Shown: positions 25,031-33,653 of the stretch, piece after piece
How the letters are laid out: each line of letters begins with the position of its first letter
How positions within the stretch are numbered: the stretch's first letter is position 1
Assembly: GCA_963840545.1 (NCBI GenBank)
Contig: CAWIZE010000006.1
Coordinates: 248,001 to 312,000, forward strand
Direction of reading: 5' to 3'
Source of the DNA: JAKAWQ01 sp963840545
GTDB taxonomy: Bacteria; Pseudomonadota; Alphaproteobacteria; Acetobacterales; Acetobacteraceae
DNA: 64,000 nt
The notes under the pieces: model-generated
The model's database searches: none
The model's input: the letters and a program-made list of their open reading frames with translations, nothing else
Told to the model about the DNA's origin: nothing
Position numbers and translations under genes: made by a program

Positions 25031-25993
25031 ACGACGTGGCGCTCGAGGGCGTGGCCAAGTCTGTACGGCCCCGGCCAAACCATCGGGCCGGTCAGCTTCT
25101 CGGTCGGACGCGGCGAGCTCGTGTCGCTGCTCGGCCCCTCCGGCTGCGGCAAGACGACCATCCTGCGCATCCTCGCCGGGTTGGTGAGGCCGACCGCTGG
25201 GATCGTCCGGCTGCGCGGCGTGGACGTGACGTCCGTGCCGCCGCACCGGCGCGATGCAGCGCTCGTCTTTCAGAGCTATGCGCTCTTTCCGCATCTCAGC
25301 GTGTTCGGGAACATCGCCTTCGGGCTCAGGCGACGGCGCGTCGGCCGCGCGGAGATCGCCACCCGGGTCGCGCGCCTGATCGGGATGATGCGGCTCGAGG
25401 GCCTTGCCGAGCGGCTGCCGGGGGCGCTTTCGGGCGGCCAGCAGCAGCGCGTGGCCCTCGCCCGCGCGCTCGCGATCGAACCGGCCGTGATCCTGCTCGA
25501 CGAGCCGTTCTCGAGCCTGGACGCGCGGCTGCGCGAGAGCACCCGCTTCGAGCTCCGGGCCCTGCAGCAGGAGCTCGGTTTCACCGCGATCCTGGTGACG
25601 CACGACCAGGCCGAGGCGCTGGCGCTCTCCGACCGCGTGGTCGTGATGCAGGCGGGCCGCGTCGAGCAGATCGGCACGGCGCGCGCGATCCACGAGCGGC
25701 CGGCGACGCTCTTCGTCGCGGAGTTCGTCGGCCGTGCCAATCGCGTCCCGGGCGGGGTCGTGCTTCCCGAGGCGATCCGCCTCGTCGATCCCGCCGAGCC
25801 CTGCGCGCATCCCGCCAGGGTGGAGGCGGCGGCGTTCCTCGGCGCGAGCAGCGAGCTCGTGGTGCGCACCGCGGAGGGCGCGGTTCTCAAGGTGCTCGCC
25901 GATGGCGAGGCGCCGCGGCGCCATCCGCCCGGCTCGTTGGTCGGCGTGCGCTGGGACGAGAGCTCGGTGATCAGCATGGGAGAGGCAGGATGA
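25027..25993 (+). CDS. PotA-type ABC transporter ATPase, with apparent +1 frameshift near its 5' end
   Basis: ATPase of the importer. From 25063 on, one frame gives YGPGQTIGPVSFSVGRGELVSLLGPSGCGKTT, then QSYALFPHLSVFGNIAFGL, LSGGQQQRVALARAL, VILLDEPFSSLDARLR and a C-terminal TOBE domain. The expected first strand, NDVALEGVAKS, is encoded from the GTG at 25027 (overlapping the permease stop) but in a different frame. One extra base near 25060-25064 (aagtctgtacgg) separates the two. Correcting it gives 321 aa, a normal length. If the shift is real, translation could only begin at GTG 25121, losing about 31 residues just before Walker A, and the protein would probably fold badly. Sequencing error is quite possible. 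Confidence 0.8.
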
Positions 25994-26958
25994 CGCTCGG
26001 CACGGCACGATCGGAGCGCGGCGCGGTGACGCGCGGGCAGGTGGAGCTCGGGCACTATCCGGACGCCGCCCTGACCTCGGCGGTGATGGTGGCGAGCGGG
26101 CTCAAGGACGGCCCGACGCTCTGGGTCCAGGCGGGGATCCACGGGCCCGAGGTCGTCGGCCAGCTCGCGATCGTGCGCTTCCTCCGGAGCCTCGACCTCT
26201 CCCTGCTGCGCGGGCGGATCGTCTGCCTGATGGTCGCCAATCCGCTCGGATTTCGCGCCTACAGCCGGCTCACCCCGCAGGATGGGATGAATCTGAACCG
26301 CATCTTCCCGGGCAGCCCCGATGGCACGGTCTCGGAACAGCTCGCGCACCGGCTTCTCACGCTGGCGCTCGCGACTGGGGACGCGATGCTTGACCTCCAT
26401 TCCGGCGGCGATCTCACCATCACGCCATTCTACGTGATCTATCGCAAGGGAATGGGCGCGGCATCCGAGCGCTCGGCGGCCTTTTCCCGCGCGGTCGGCT
26501 CACGTCTGCAATGGGGATCGGACGAGGCCTGGCTCGATGGGGCGGCGTTCACGAACTTCACCCGGGCGGGGAAGCCTGCGGTGATCGTCGAGAGCGGCGG
26601 CGGCGCGCGCGTCCGGGAAGAGGATCTCGGCAATCTGCGGACCGCGCTCTCCGGCCTCTGCCAGGCGATGGAGATGCTGCCGGGATCGCCGCCGGAGGCT
26701 GCGGACGTGCGCTACGGCGGCAACGCCGTGCACATCAAGGCGACTGTCGGCGGCTTTTGGGAGCCGCTCGTCGCTCCGGGCGAGGACGTCGTCGAGGGCC
26801 AGTTGCTCGGCCGGACGGTGAATATCTTCGGCGATACGGTCGAGACCACCGCGTGCTGCTTCGCGCACGGCTGGATCGGCTCGATCCGCCGGCCCTTCAT
26901 GCCGATCTATGGCGGCGATCAGGTGATCGAGCTGGTCGAGGCGTCCGCCGAGCCCTAA
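25990..26958 (+). CDS. Succinylglutamate desuccinylase/aspartoacylase-family deacylase
   Basis: Zinc-dependent deacylase of the AstE/AspA (M14-like) family, 322 aa, overlapping the ATPase gene by ATGA. Zinc ligands are visible in QAGIHGPEVVGQ (H-x-x-E) and in DLHSGGD. NPLGFRAYSRLTPQDGMNLNRIFPG gives the substrate-binding Asn-Arg, and VIVESGGGARV carries the catalytic Glu. The C-terminal part (GGFWEPLVAPGEDVVEGQLLGRTVNIFGD) is a lipoyl-like beta barrel common in ectoine-deacylase (DoeB)-like members. Its position at the end of an import operon suggests it splits the imported N-acyl compound (inference). Confidence 0.85.
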   Translation: MTLGTARSERGAVTRGQVELGHYPDAALTSAVMVASGLKDGPTLWVQAGIHGPEVVGQLAIVRFLRSLDLSLLRGRIVCLMVANPLGFRAYSRLTPQDGMNLNRIFPGSPDGTVSEQLAHRLLTLALATGDAMLDLHSGGDLTITPFYVIYRKGMGAASERSAAFSRAVGSRLQWGSDEAWLDGAAFTNFTRAGKPAVIVESGGGARVREEDLGNLRTALSGLCQAMEMLPGSPPEAADVRYGGNAVHIKATVGGFWEPLVAPGEDVVEGQLLGRTVNIFGDTVETTACCFAHGWIGSIRRPFMPIYGGDQVIELVEASAEP

Positions 26959-27159
26959 GGCGCGCGCCCCGCCCGGCCGTGTGGGTTCCCCGCGTCGCGT
27001 GGGCGGCACCCGGTCCCCGCGGTTCCGCGATCGATTGCGGGGATCATCAAAACCGTCAGCCGGGAACCGGCCTTAAGCCTATTCCCCCCGGAAACCTGTC
27101 CAAACACCCGGGACCGGCGCACGCGCGCGGGGGCCCGCCGATCGGACAGCGTCCCCTGG

Positions 27160-27822
27160 TTATGCCGCCTGGAGCAGCTCCGGCCCGTCGTTGCGGACGT
27201 TGTTGACCAGCCGGGCGACCGGCCAGGTTCGGAGCACTGTCTCCGCGGCGGGGCGCAGCAGGGAAGCGGGCTCGCCCGGTTCTTCGCCAAGCCAGAGCGG
27301 CCAGTCCTCGCGCTCGAGGATCACCGGCATGCGTTCGTGCACCGGTGCGAGCAGCGCGCTGGCGGCGGTGGTGACGATCGTGAAGCTGCGCAGGACGGTT
27401 TCGTCCGGGCCGCGCCAGCCCTCCCAGAGTCCGGCGAAGGCCATCGGCGCGCCGTCACGGCGGGCGACGGCGTAGGGCTGGCGCTCGGCGCCGTTCCGCG
27501 TCCATTCGTAGAAGGCATCGGCCGGCACGATGCAGCGGCGGGCGGCGAAGGCGTCGCGGAACATCGGCGTCACCGCCGCCGTCTCGCCCCGCGCGTTGAT
27601 CGGGCGCCGCGCTTGGGAGAGATCCTTGGTCCAGTGCGGAACGAGCCCCCAGCTCAGCAGGCCGAGCTGCCGCGCGCCGTTCTCCGGATGCCTCCGCACC
27701 ACCAGTGCCTCCTGGCGCGGGGCGACGTTCCAGGACGCCGCATGGTTCGGCACCGGATTGGCCGTGGCGAAGAGGCGGGCCATCGCGTCGGGCGGCAGGA
27801 AGCTCGCATAGCGCCCGCACAT
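27160..27822 (-). CDS. SRAP (YedK/HMCES)-family abasic-site protein
   Basis: 220-aa SOS-response-associated peptidase domain protein that covalently shields abasic sites in single-stranded DNA. It starts MCGRY with the invariant Cys2. WNVAPRQEALVV, LGLLSWGLVPHWTKD and RPINARGETAAVTPMFRDAF supply the conserved Asn/Arg. IVPADAFYEW has the catalytic Glu, and HERMPVIL the catalytic His. It ends 8 bp before hemB's stop (same strand) but is read from its own start. Confidence 0.93.
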   Translation of the reverse strand: MCGRYASFLPPDAMARLFATANPVPNHAASWNVAPRQEALVVRRHPENGARQLGLLSWGLVPHWTKDLSQARRPINARGETAAVTPMFRDAFAARRCIVPADAFYEWTRNGAERQPYAVARRDGAPMAFAGLWEGWRGPDETVLRSFTIVTTAASALLAPVHERMPVILEREDWPLWLGEEPGEPASLLRPAAETVLRTWPVARLVNNVRNDGPELLQAA

Positions 27823-27830
27823 GATGGGCG

Positions 27831-28826
27831 CTATCCGCCGCGCAGCAGCTTCGCCGCCGCCGGGGCGAAGTAGGTGAGCACGCCGTCGGCGCCGGCGCGC
27901 TTGAAGCCGGTGAGAACCTCGAGCACGGCCCGCTCGCCGTCGAGCCAGCCGTTCTGGATCGCCGCCATGATCATCGAATACTCGCCCGACACCTGGTAGG
28001 CGAAGGTCGGCGCGCCGAAGCGCTGCTTCACCCGCCGCACGATATCGAGATACGGCATCCCCGGCTTGACCATCACCATGTCCGCGCCCTCGGCAAGGTC
28101 GAGCGCCACCTCGCGCAGCGCCTCGTCGGAATTGGCGGGGTCCATCTGGTAGGTCTTCTTGTCGCCCTTGAGCGCCCCGCCCGAGCCCACCGCGTCGCGG
28201 AACGGGCCGTAGAACGAAGAGGCGTATTTCGCGGCATAGCTCATGATCCTGGTGTGGATCAGCCCGGCGGCGTCGAGCGCCTCGCGGATCGCCCCGACCC
28301 GCCCGTCCATCATGTCCGAGGGCGCGATGACGTCGATCCCCGCCTCCGCCTGCACCACCGCCTGGCGGGCGAGGATGGGCAGCGTCGCGTCGTTGGCCAC
28401 ATAGCCGTCGCGGATCACGCCGTCATGGCCGTGGTCGGTATAGGGGTCCAGCGCCACGTCGCCGACCAGGCCGACCTCCGGGAACGCGCGCTTGAGCACC
28501 CGCGCCGCGCGGCACATCAGATTGTCCGGGTTGGTCGCCTCGCTCCCCTCGCCGTCCTTCTTCTCCGCCGGCGTGGCGGGGAAGAGGGCGAGGGCGGGGA
28601 TGCCGAGGCGGAGCGCCGGCTCGACATGCGCCGCCAGCCGGTCGACGCTCGCCCGCTGCACGCCGGGCATCGAGGCGACCTCGACCGTCAGGCCGCTGCC
28701 TTCGCAGACGAAGACCGGCCAGATCAGGTCGTCGACCGAGAGCCGGTTCTCGGCGACCAGCCGGCGGGTCCAGGAATCATGGCGGTTGCGCCGCATGCGG
28801 GTTGAGGGAAAGCGGCCGACGGTCAT
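27831..28826 (-). CDS. hemB: Delta-aminolevulinic acid dehydratase (porphobilinogen synthase)
   Basis: Condenses two 5-aminolevulinate molecules into porphobilinogen in heme synthesis (331 aa). The start is the ATG at 28826, with AGGAG eight bases upstream; the frame runs on to 28865. Motifs: DLIWPVFVCEG, GDVALDPYTDHGHDG, VIAPSDMMDGRVGAIR, SYAAKYASSFYGPFRDA (first Schiff-base Lys) and MVMVKPGMPYLDIVRRVK (second Lys). The metal-site Cys cluster of zinc enzymes is absent (DPYTDHGHDG), so this is the magnesium-type form. Confidence 0.95.
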   Translation of the reverse strand: MTVGRFPSTRMRRNRHDSWTRRLVAENRLSVDDLIWPVFVCEGSGLTVEVASMPGVQRASVDRLAAHVEPALRLGIPALALFPATPAEKKDGEGSEATNPDNLMCRAARVLKRAFPEVGLVGDVALDPYTDHGHDGVIRDGYVANDATLPILARQAVVQAEAGIDVIAPSDMMDGRVGAIREALDAAGLIHTRIMSYAAKYASSFYGPFRDAVGSGGALKGDKKTYQMDPANSDEALREVALDLAEGADMVMVKPGMPYLDIVRRVKQRFGAPTFAYQVSGEYSMIMAAIQNGWLDGERAVLEVLTGFKRAGADGVLTYFAPAAAKLLRGG

Positions 28827-28920
28827 GCGGAAACTCCTCTCGCCTGCGGATGGGCGGGTCCCCATTTCTACCGGGGTTCATGGTTTCTACCGATTGCGGG
28901 CCCGGGCCGCGAGGCCGGCC

Positions 28921-29010
28921 TGTTTCGCCCGTCTGTTTCGCCCGTCTGTTTCGCCCTGTCGAACGCTCATGCTAGAGCACGCCCCCTGGCCTGCCCCCTG
29001 GCCTGCCCCC
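28921..29010. repeat. Two short tandem repeats before glyA
   Basis: A 13-bp unit (tgtttcgcccgtc) occurs about three times at 28921-28957, and a 12-bp unit (ctgccccctggc) follows about 2.5 times at 28980-29010, ending just before the glyA ribosome site. Function unknown. Confidence 0.75.
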
Positions 29011-29032
29011 TTGCGCGAAGGAGTTGCGCCGG

Positions 29033-30349
29033 ATGAACGATGAGGCCGTGCCCGGCTCGCCCAGGGCCGCGACCGCGCGGTTCTTCTCCGCCCCGCTCGC
29101 CGAGACCGACCCGGAGGTCGCCGCCGCCCTGGCCGCCGAGCTCGCGCGCGAGCAGGACGGGATCGAGCTGATCGCGAGCGAGAACCTGGTCTCGGCTGCG
29201 GTGCTCGAGGCCCAGGGCAGCGTGCTCACGAACAAGTACGCCGAGGGCTATCCCGGCCGGCGCTATTACGGCGGCTGCGCGGCGGTGGACATCGCCGAGG
29301 AGCTGGCGATCGCGCGCGCCTGCAAGCTCTTCGGCTGCGGTTTCGCCAACGTCCAGCCGCACTCCGGCGCCCAGGCCAACGAGGCGGTCTTCCTTGCCCT
29401 GCTCAAGCCCGGGGACACCATCCTCGGCATGAGCCTCGCGGCCGGCGGCCACCTCACCCACGGCGCCGCCCCGAACATCTCGGGCAAATGGTTCCACGCC
29501 GTGCAATACGGGGTCCGCCGCGAGGACGGCCTGCTCGATTATGACGAGCTCGAGCGCCTCGCCGCGGCCGAGCGCCCGAAGCTCATCATCGCCGGCGGCT
29601 CGGCCTATCCCCGCTTCATCGATTTCGCGCGCATCCGCCGCGCAGCCGACGAAGTCGGCGCCTTCTTCATGGTCGACATGGCCCATTTCGCCGGGCTGGT
29701 CGCCGCCGGGCTCTTCCCCAACCCGCTCCCCCATGCCCATGTCGTCACCACCACCACCCACAAGACGCTGCGCGGCCCGCGCGGGGGGATGATCCTCGCC
29801 AATGATCCGGAGATCGGAAAAAAGATCAATTCGGCGATCTTCCCCGGCCTCCAGGGCGGGCCGCTGATGCACGTGATCGCGGCCAAGGCGGTGGCGCTCG
29901 GCGAGGCGCTGCGCCCGGAGTTCCGCACCTACCAGCAGGCGGTGCAGGAGAATGCGCGGGTGCTGGCCGAGACGCTCAAGGCGCGCGGGCTCTCGATCGT
30001 CACCGGCGGGACCGACTGCCATCTCCTGCTCGTCGATCTCCGGCCCCGGCGCGTCACCGGCAAGGCGGCCGAGGCGAGCCTCGAGCGCGCCCGCATCACC
30101 ACCAACAAGAACGCGATCCCGTTCGACCCGGAGAAGCCCATGGTCACTTCGGGCGTTCGGCTCGGCAGCCCGGCCGCGACCTCGCGCGGTTTCGCCGCCG
30201 CCGAGTTCCGCGAGGTCGGCCTCCTGATCGACGAGGTGCTGGCGGGGCTCTCCGCCTCCAACGACGGCAGCAACGTGGCGGCCGAAGCCTCGGTCGGCGC
30301 CCGCGTGCGCGCGCTCTGCGCCCGCTTCCCGATCTATCGCCGGGCCTGA
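29033..30349 (+). CDS. glyA: Serine hydroxymethyltransferase
   Basis: PLP enzyme interconverting serine and glycine with THF, main source of one-carbon units. The start is the ATG at 29033 (GAAGGAG nine bases upstream), 438 aa. Motifs: IELIASENLVSAAVLEAQGSVLTNKYAEGYPGRRYYGG, NVQPHSGAQAN, and VDMAHFAGLVAAG. The PLP Lys lies in VVTTTTHKTLRGPRGG. It heads the glyA-nrdR-rib-nusB-thiL run. Confidence 0.96.
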   Translation: MNDEAVPGSPRAATARFFSAPLAETDPEVAAALAAELAREQDGIELIASENLVSAAVLEAQGSVLTNKYAEGYPGRRYYGGCAAVDIAEELAIARACKLFGCGFANVQPHSGAQANEAVFLALLKPGDTILGMSLAAGGHLTHGAAPNISGKWFHAVQYGVRREDGLLDYDELERLAAAERPKLIIAGGSAYPRFIDFARIRRAADEVGAFFMVDMAHFAGLVAAGLFPNPLPHAHVVTTTTHKTLRGPRGGMILANDPEIGKKINSAIFPGLQGGPLMHVIAAKAVALGEALRPEFRTYQQAVQENARVLAETLKARGLSIVTGGTDCHLLLVDLRPRRVTGKAAEASLERARITTNKNAIPFDPEKPMVTSGVRLGSPAATSRGFAAAEFREVGLLIDEVLAGLSASNDGSNVAAEASVGARVRALCARFPIYRRA

Positions 30350-30361
30350 AACCGCCCCGCC

Positions 30362-30817
30362 ATGCGTTGCCCCTATTGCGGCCAGGACGACACCCAGGTG
30401 AAGGACAGCCGCCCGAGCGAGGACGGGGCGGCGATCCGCCGCCGCCGCTCCTGCACGGGCTGCGGCCAGCGCTTCACCACCATCGAGCGGGTGCAGCTGC
30501 GCGAGCTCGTCGTCGTCAAGGCGGACGGCCGCCGCGAGCCCTTCGATCGCGAGAAGCTCGTCCGCTCGATCCGCACCGCCGTCCGCAAGCGGCCGGTGGA
30601 CGAGGAGCGGATCGAGCGGATCGTGAGTGGGATTGTCCGCAAGCTCGAGGCGAACGGCGAGCCCGACATCGCCTCGAAGCTGATCGGCGAGCTGGTGATG
30701 GAGACGCTCAAGGAGGTCGACGCGGTCGCCTATATCCGCTTCGCCAGCGTCTATCGCGACTTCCGCGAGGCTGCGGATTTCGGCGCCTTCCTCGGTGCGC
30801 TCGACGAACCGCGCTGA
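30362..30817 (+). CDS. nrdR: Transcriptional repressor NrdR
   Basis: Represses ribonucleotide reductase genes by sensing ATP/dATP. The 151-aa protein has the zinc ribbon MRCPYCGQDDTQVKDSRPSEDGAAIRRRRSCTGCGQRFTT (four Cys). The ATP-cone follows (VVKADGRREPFDREKLVRSIRTA...DEERIERIV). VDAVAYIRFASVYRDF is typical. It overlaps ribD by one base (TGATG). Confidence 0.96.
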   Translation: MRCPYCGQDDTQVKDSRPSEDGAAIRRRRSCTGCGQRFTTIERVQLRELVVVKADGRREPFDREKLVRSIRTAVRKRPVDEERIERIVSGIVRKLEANGEPDIASKLIGELVMETLKEVDAVAYIRFASVYRDFREAADFGAFLGALDEPR

Positions 30818-31917
30818 TGGAGCAGACCGACACCTCGCACATGCGCGCCGCGATCGGGCTCGCCCGGCGCGGCCTGGGCGTCACCTGGCCCAACCCCTCC
30901 GTCGGCTGCGTGCTGGTGCGGCAGGGGCGCGTGGTCGGCCGCGGCGCCACCGCCCCGGGCGGGCGGCCGCACGCCGAGACGGTGGCGCTCGCCATGGCCG
31001 GCGAGGACGCGCGGGGGGCCACCGCCTATGTCACGCTCGAGCCCTGCTGCCACCATGGCGGGACACCCCCCTGCACCGAGGCGCTGATCGCGGCCGGGGT
31101 GGCCCGCGTCGTCGCCGCCCTCCGCGACCCCGACCCGCGCGTGGATGGGGCGGGCCTGGCGCGGCTGCGGGTGGCCGGGATCGTGGTCGAGGAGGGATTG
31201 CTCGGCGCGGAGGCCGAGGAAGTCGCGGCGGGCTTCCTGAGCCGGGTGCGCGAGGGCCGGCCCACGCTGACGCTCAAGCTCGCCGCCACGCTCGATGGCC
31301 GGATCGCGACGCATGCGGGCGAGAGCCGCTGGATCACCGGCGAACCAGCGCGCCGCGCCGCCCACGCCCTGCGCGGCCGGCATGACGCCGTGCTCATCGG
31401 CAGCGGCACCGCCTTGACCGACGACCCCGACCTCACCTGCCGGCTGCCCGGCTTTCGCGCCCGCCCCCTCATCCGCATCATCGCCGACAGCGGGCTGCGC
31501 CTGCCTCTCACCGCGAAGCTGGTTGCCACCGCGCGCGAAACGCCCACCTGGATCCTCCATCGCGCCGGCGCCGACGCGATTCGCGCCGCCGCCCTCGAAG
31601 GGCTCGGGGTCCGGCTCTTCGCCCTCCCCGGTTCCTCCGCCGGCATCGACCTCGCCGCCGGGCTCGCCGCACTCGCCGACGCCGGGCTCACCTCGATCCT
31701 CGCCGAAGGCGGGGGCGGGCTTGCCGCCGGCCTCGTTCGGGCCGATCTCGTGGACCGGCTGGCCTGGTTCCACGCCCCGGCGCTGCTCGGCGCGGATGGC
31801 TGGCCGGCCGCAGCGGCGCTCGGCATCGCCGGGCTCGCCGCGATGCCCCGCTTCCGGCGGGTGCGCAGCGCCGCAGTCGGAGAGGACATGATGACCGAAT
31901 TCTCGCGGGCCGGCTGA
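30817..31917 (+). CDS. ribD: Bifunctional riboflavin biosynthesis deaminase/reductase RibD
   Basis: Catalyses steps 2 and 3 of riboflavin synthesis (366 aa). The N-terminal cytidine-deaminase fold has PHAETVAL (H-A-E) and TLEPCCHHGGTPPC (P-C-C with a second Cys). The C-terminal reductase domain begins PTLTLKLAATLDGRIATHAGESRWITGEPARR and includes ILAEGGGGLAAGLV. The start is the ATG overlapping the nrdR stop; the longer frame reads over nrdR in another phase. Confidence 0.95.
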   Translation: MEQTDTSHMRAAIGLARRGLGVTWPNPSVGCVLVRQGRVVGRGATAPGGRPHAETVALAMAGEDARGATAYVTLEPCCHHGGTPPCTEALIAAGVARVVAALRDPDPRVDGAGLARLRVAGIVVEEGLLGAEAEEVAAGFLSRVREGRPTLTLKLAATLDGRIATHAGESRWITGEPARRAAHALRGRHDAVLIGSGTALTDDPDLTCRLPGFRARPLIRIIADSGLRLPLTAKLVATARETPTWILHRAGADAIRAAALEGLGVRLFALPGSSAGIDLAAGLAALADAGLTSILAEGGGGLAAGLVRADLVDRLAWFHAPALLGADGWPAAAALGIAGLAAMPRFRRVRSAAVGEDMMTEFSRAG

Positions 31918-31920
31918 AGG

Positions 31921-32535
31921 ATGTTCACCGGGATCGTCACCGCGCTCGGCACCGTGCGCGCGGTCGCGCCGCTCGCCGCCGGCGCCGACATGCGCATCGC
32001 CATCGCCGCGCCTTGGCCGGACACGGCGTCGATCCCCCTGGGCGCCTCGATCGCCTGCTCCGGCTGCTGCCTCACCGCCGTCGCCCTCACCCCCGATAGC
32101 TTTTCCGCCGACGTCTCGGCCGAGACGCTCGCCCGCACCACGCTCGGCCAATGGCGGCCCGGCACGCGCGTCAATCTCGAGCGCAGCCTCCGCGTCGGCG
32201 ACGAGCTCGGCGGCCACCTCGTCTCCGGCCATGTCGACGGCATCGGCGTGGCGCTCGAGGCGCGGCCCGAGCACGGCTCGCTGCGCTGGCGCTTCCGCAT
32301 CGCGCCCGCGCTTGCCCGCTTCGTCGCGGTCAAGGGCAGCATCGCCGTCGACGGCGTCTCGCTCACCGTCAACGAGGTCGGACCCGACAGCTTCGGCGTG
32401 AACGTCATTCCGCACACCGCGCGCGTCACGCGCTTCGGCGCGCTCGCGCCGGGCGATGCGGTCAACCTGGAGATCGACATGCTCGCCCGCTACGTCGCCC
32501 GCCTCGCAGAGACCGCCGATCTCGCGGAGACATGA
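31921..32535 (+). CDS. ribE: Riboflavin synthase alpha chain
   Basis: Dismutates two 6,7-dimethyl-8-ribityllumazines to riboflavin. 204 aa in two similar beta-barrel halves. It starts MFTGIVTALGTV; the second half begins about GGHLVSGHVDGIGVALE. IACSGCCLTAV and VDGVSLTVNEV are the matching motifs of the two halves. It starts 3 bp after ribD and its stop overlaps ribB. Confidence 0.95.
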   Translation: MFTGIVTALGTVRAVAPLAAGADMRIAIAAPWPDTASIPLGASIACSGCCLTAVALTPDSFSADVSAETLARTTLGQWRPGTRVNLERSLRVGDELGGHLVSGHVDGIGVALEARPEHGSLRWRFRIAPALARFVAVKGSIAVDGVSLTVNEVGPDSFGVNVIPHTARVTRFGALAPGDAVNLEIDMLARYVARLAETADLAET

Positions 32536-33653
32536 TGAAAACCTCGCTCCTTTCCGACTATCTCTCCTCGATCGAGGAGCTGATCGCCGAGGCGCGCGCC
32601 GGGCGGATGTTCATCCTCGTCGATGACGAGGACCGCGAGAACGAGGGCGACCTTGTCATCCCGGCGCAGTTCGCGACCCCCGAGGCCGTCAATTTCATGG
32701 CCCGCCACGCGCGCGGGCTGATCTGCCTGGCGCTGACCCGCCCGCGCGTCGAGCAGCTCGGGCTCACGCTGATGAGCCAGTCCAACCGCTCGCGCCTGCA
32801 GACCGCCTTCACCGTCTCGATCGAGGCGCGCGAAGGCGTCACCACGGGGATCTCGGCGGCCGACCGCGCGCACACCATCGCGGTCGCCATCAATCCCGAG
32901 AAGGGCCGCGAGGATATCGTGAGCCCCGGCCACGTCTTTCCGCTGATGGCGCGCGAGGGCGGCGCGCTCGTCCGCGCCGGCCACACCGAGGCCGCGGTGG
33001 ACATCGCCCGCCTCGCCGGGCTCAACCCCTCGGGCGTGGTCTGCGAGATCATGAACGATGACGGCACGATGGCGCGGCTGCCCGACCTCGCAGCCTTCGC
33101 CCAGCGCCACAACCTCAAGCTCGGCACGATCGCCGACCTCATCGCCTATCGCCGCCGCACCGAGCGGCTGGTGCGCCGGGTCGCCGAAGGCGCGCTGCAC
33201 CATGCCGAGGGCGGGGAGTGGACGCTGCTCGTCTATGCCAACACCGTCGAATATGCCGAGCATCTGGTGCTCCTGAAGGGCGATCTCGCGGGGCCCGAGC
33301 CGGTCATGGTGCGCATGCACGCGGTCGATCTCCTGCACGACATGCTGGGCGGCCCGGCCTGGGACACGCTGCACGGCGCGATGCGGCGGATCGCAGCCGT
33401 TGGGCGCGGCGCGGTGGTGCTGATCCGCGACCCGCGGCCGACCGCGCTCTCCGAGCGCGTGCGCGCCGCGGCGGCGGGCCCGCGGCCGAACCGCGAGCTC
33501 CGCGATTACGGCATCGGCGCGCAGATCCTCCTCGATCTTGGGGTGCGGCGGATGGTCCTGCTCTCCAACACGCAGCGGACGATCGTCGGCCTCGAGGGCT
33601 ACGGGCTCGATATCGTCGCCCAGCTCCCGAGCGGGGATATTGCGGGCGAATGA
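32532..33653 (+). CDS. ribB: 3,4-dihydroxy-2-butanone-4-phosphate synthase with degenerate GTP cyclohydrolase II domain (RibBX type)
   Basis: N-terminal DHBP synthase (to about residue 205) is intact: ILVDDEDRENEGDLVIPAQFATPEAVNFMARHARGLIC, and DRAHTIAVAINPEK...SPGHVFPLMAREGG. The C-terminal part has the outline of GTP cyclohydrolase II (YANTVEYAEHLVLLKGDL, RELRDYGIGAQILLDLGVRRMVLLSN). The segment that should hold the three zinc Cys (usually C-x4-GD...RCDC) instead reads VRMHAVDLLHDMLGGPAWDTLHGAM, with no Cys. So it should make DHBP but not open GTP; RibA activity must be encoded elsewhere. Starts with tandem ATG codons overlapping the ribE stop. Confidence 0.9.
   Translation: MMKTSLLSDYLSSIEELIAEARAGRMFILVDDEDRENEGDLVIPAQFATPEAVNFMARHARGLICLALTRPRVEQLGLTLMSQSNRSRLQTAFTVSIEAREGVTTGISAADRAHTIAVAINPEKGREDIVSPGHVFPLMAREGGALVRAGHTEAAVDIARLAGLNPSGVVCEIMNDDGTMARLPDLAAFAQRHNLKLGTIADLIAYRRRTERLVRRVAEGALHHAEGGEWTLLVYANTVEYAEHLVLLKGDLAGPEPVMVRMHAVDLLHDMLGGPAWDTLHGAMRRIAAVGRGAVVLIRDPRPTALSERVRAAAAGPRPNRELRDYGIGAQILLDLGVRRMVLLSNTQRTIVGLEGYGLDIVAQLPSGDIAGE

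Noticed and set aside
25058..25066. Programmed ribosomal frameshift in the ABC ATPase
   Set aside because: No slippery heptamer or following pseudoknot is evident and this is unknown for the family; mutation or sequencing error is simpler.
26959..27159. Terminator or small RNA between the deacylase and SRAP genes
   Set aside because: Only short, weak inverted repeats are present in this convergent 200-bp gap and no U-tract; nothing firm to report.
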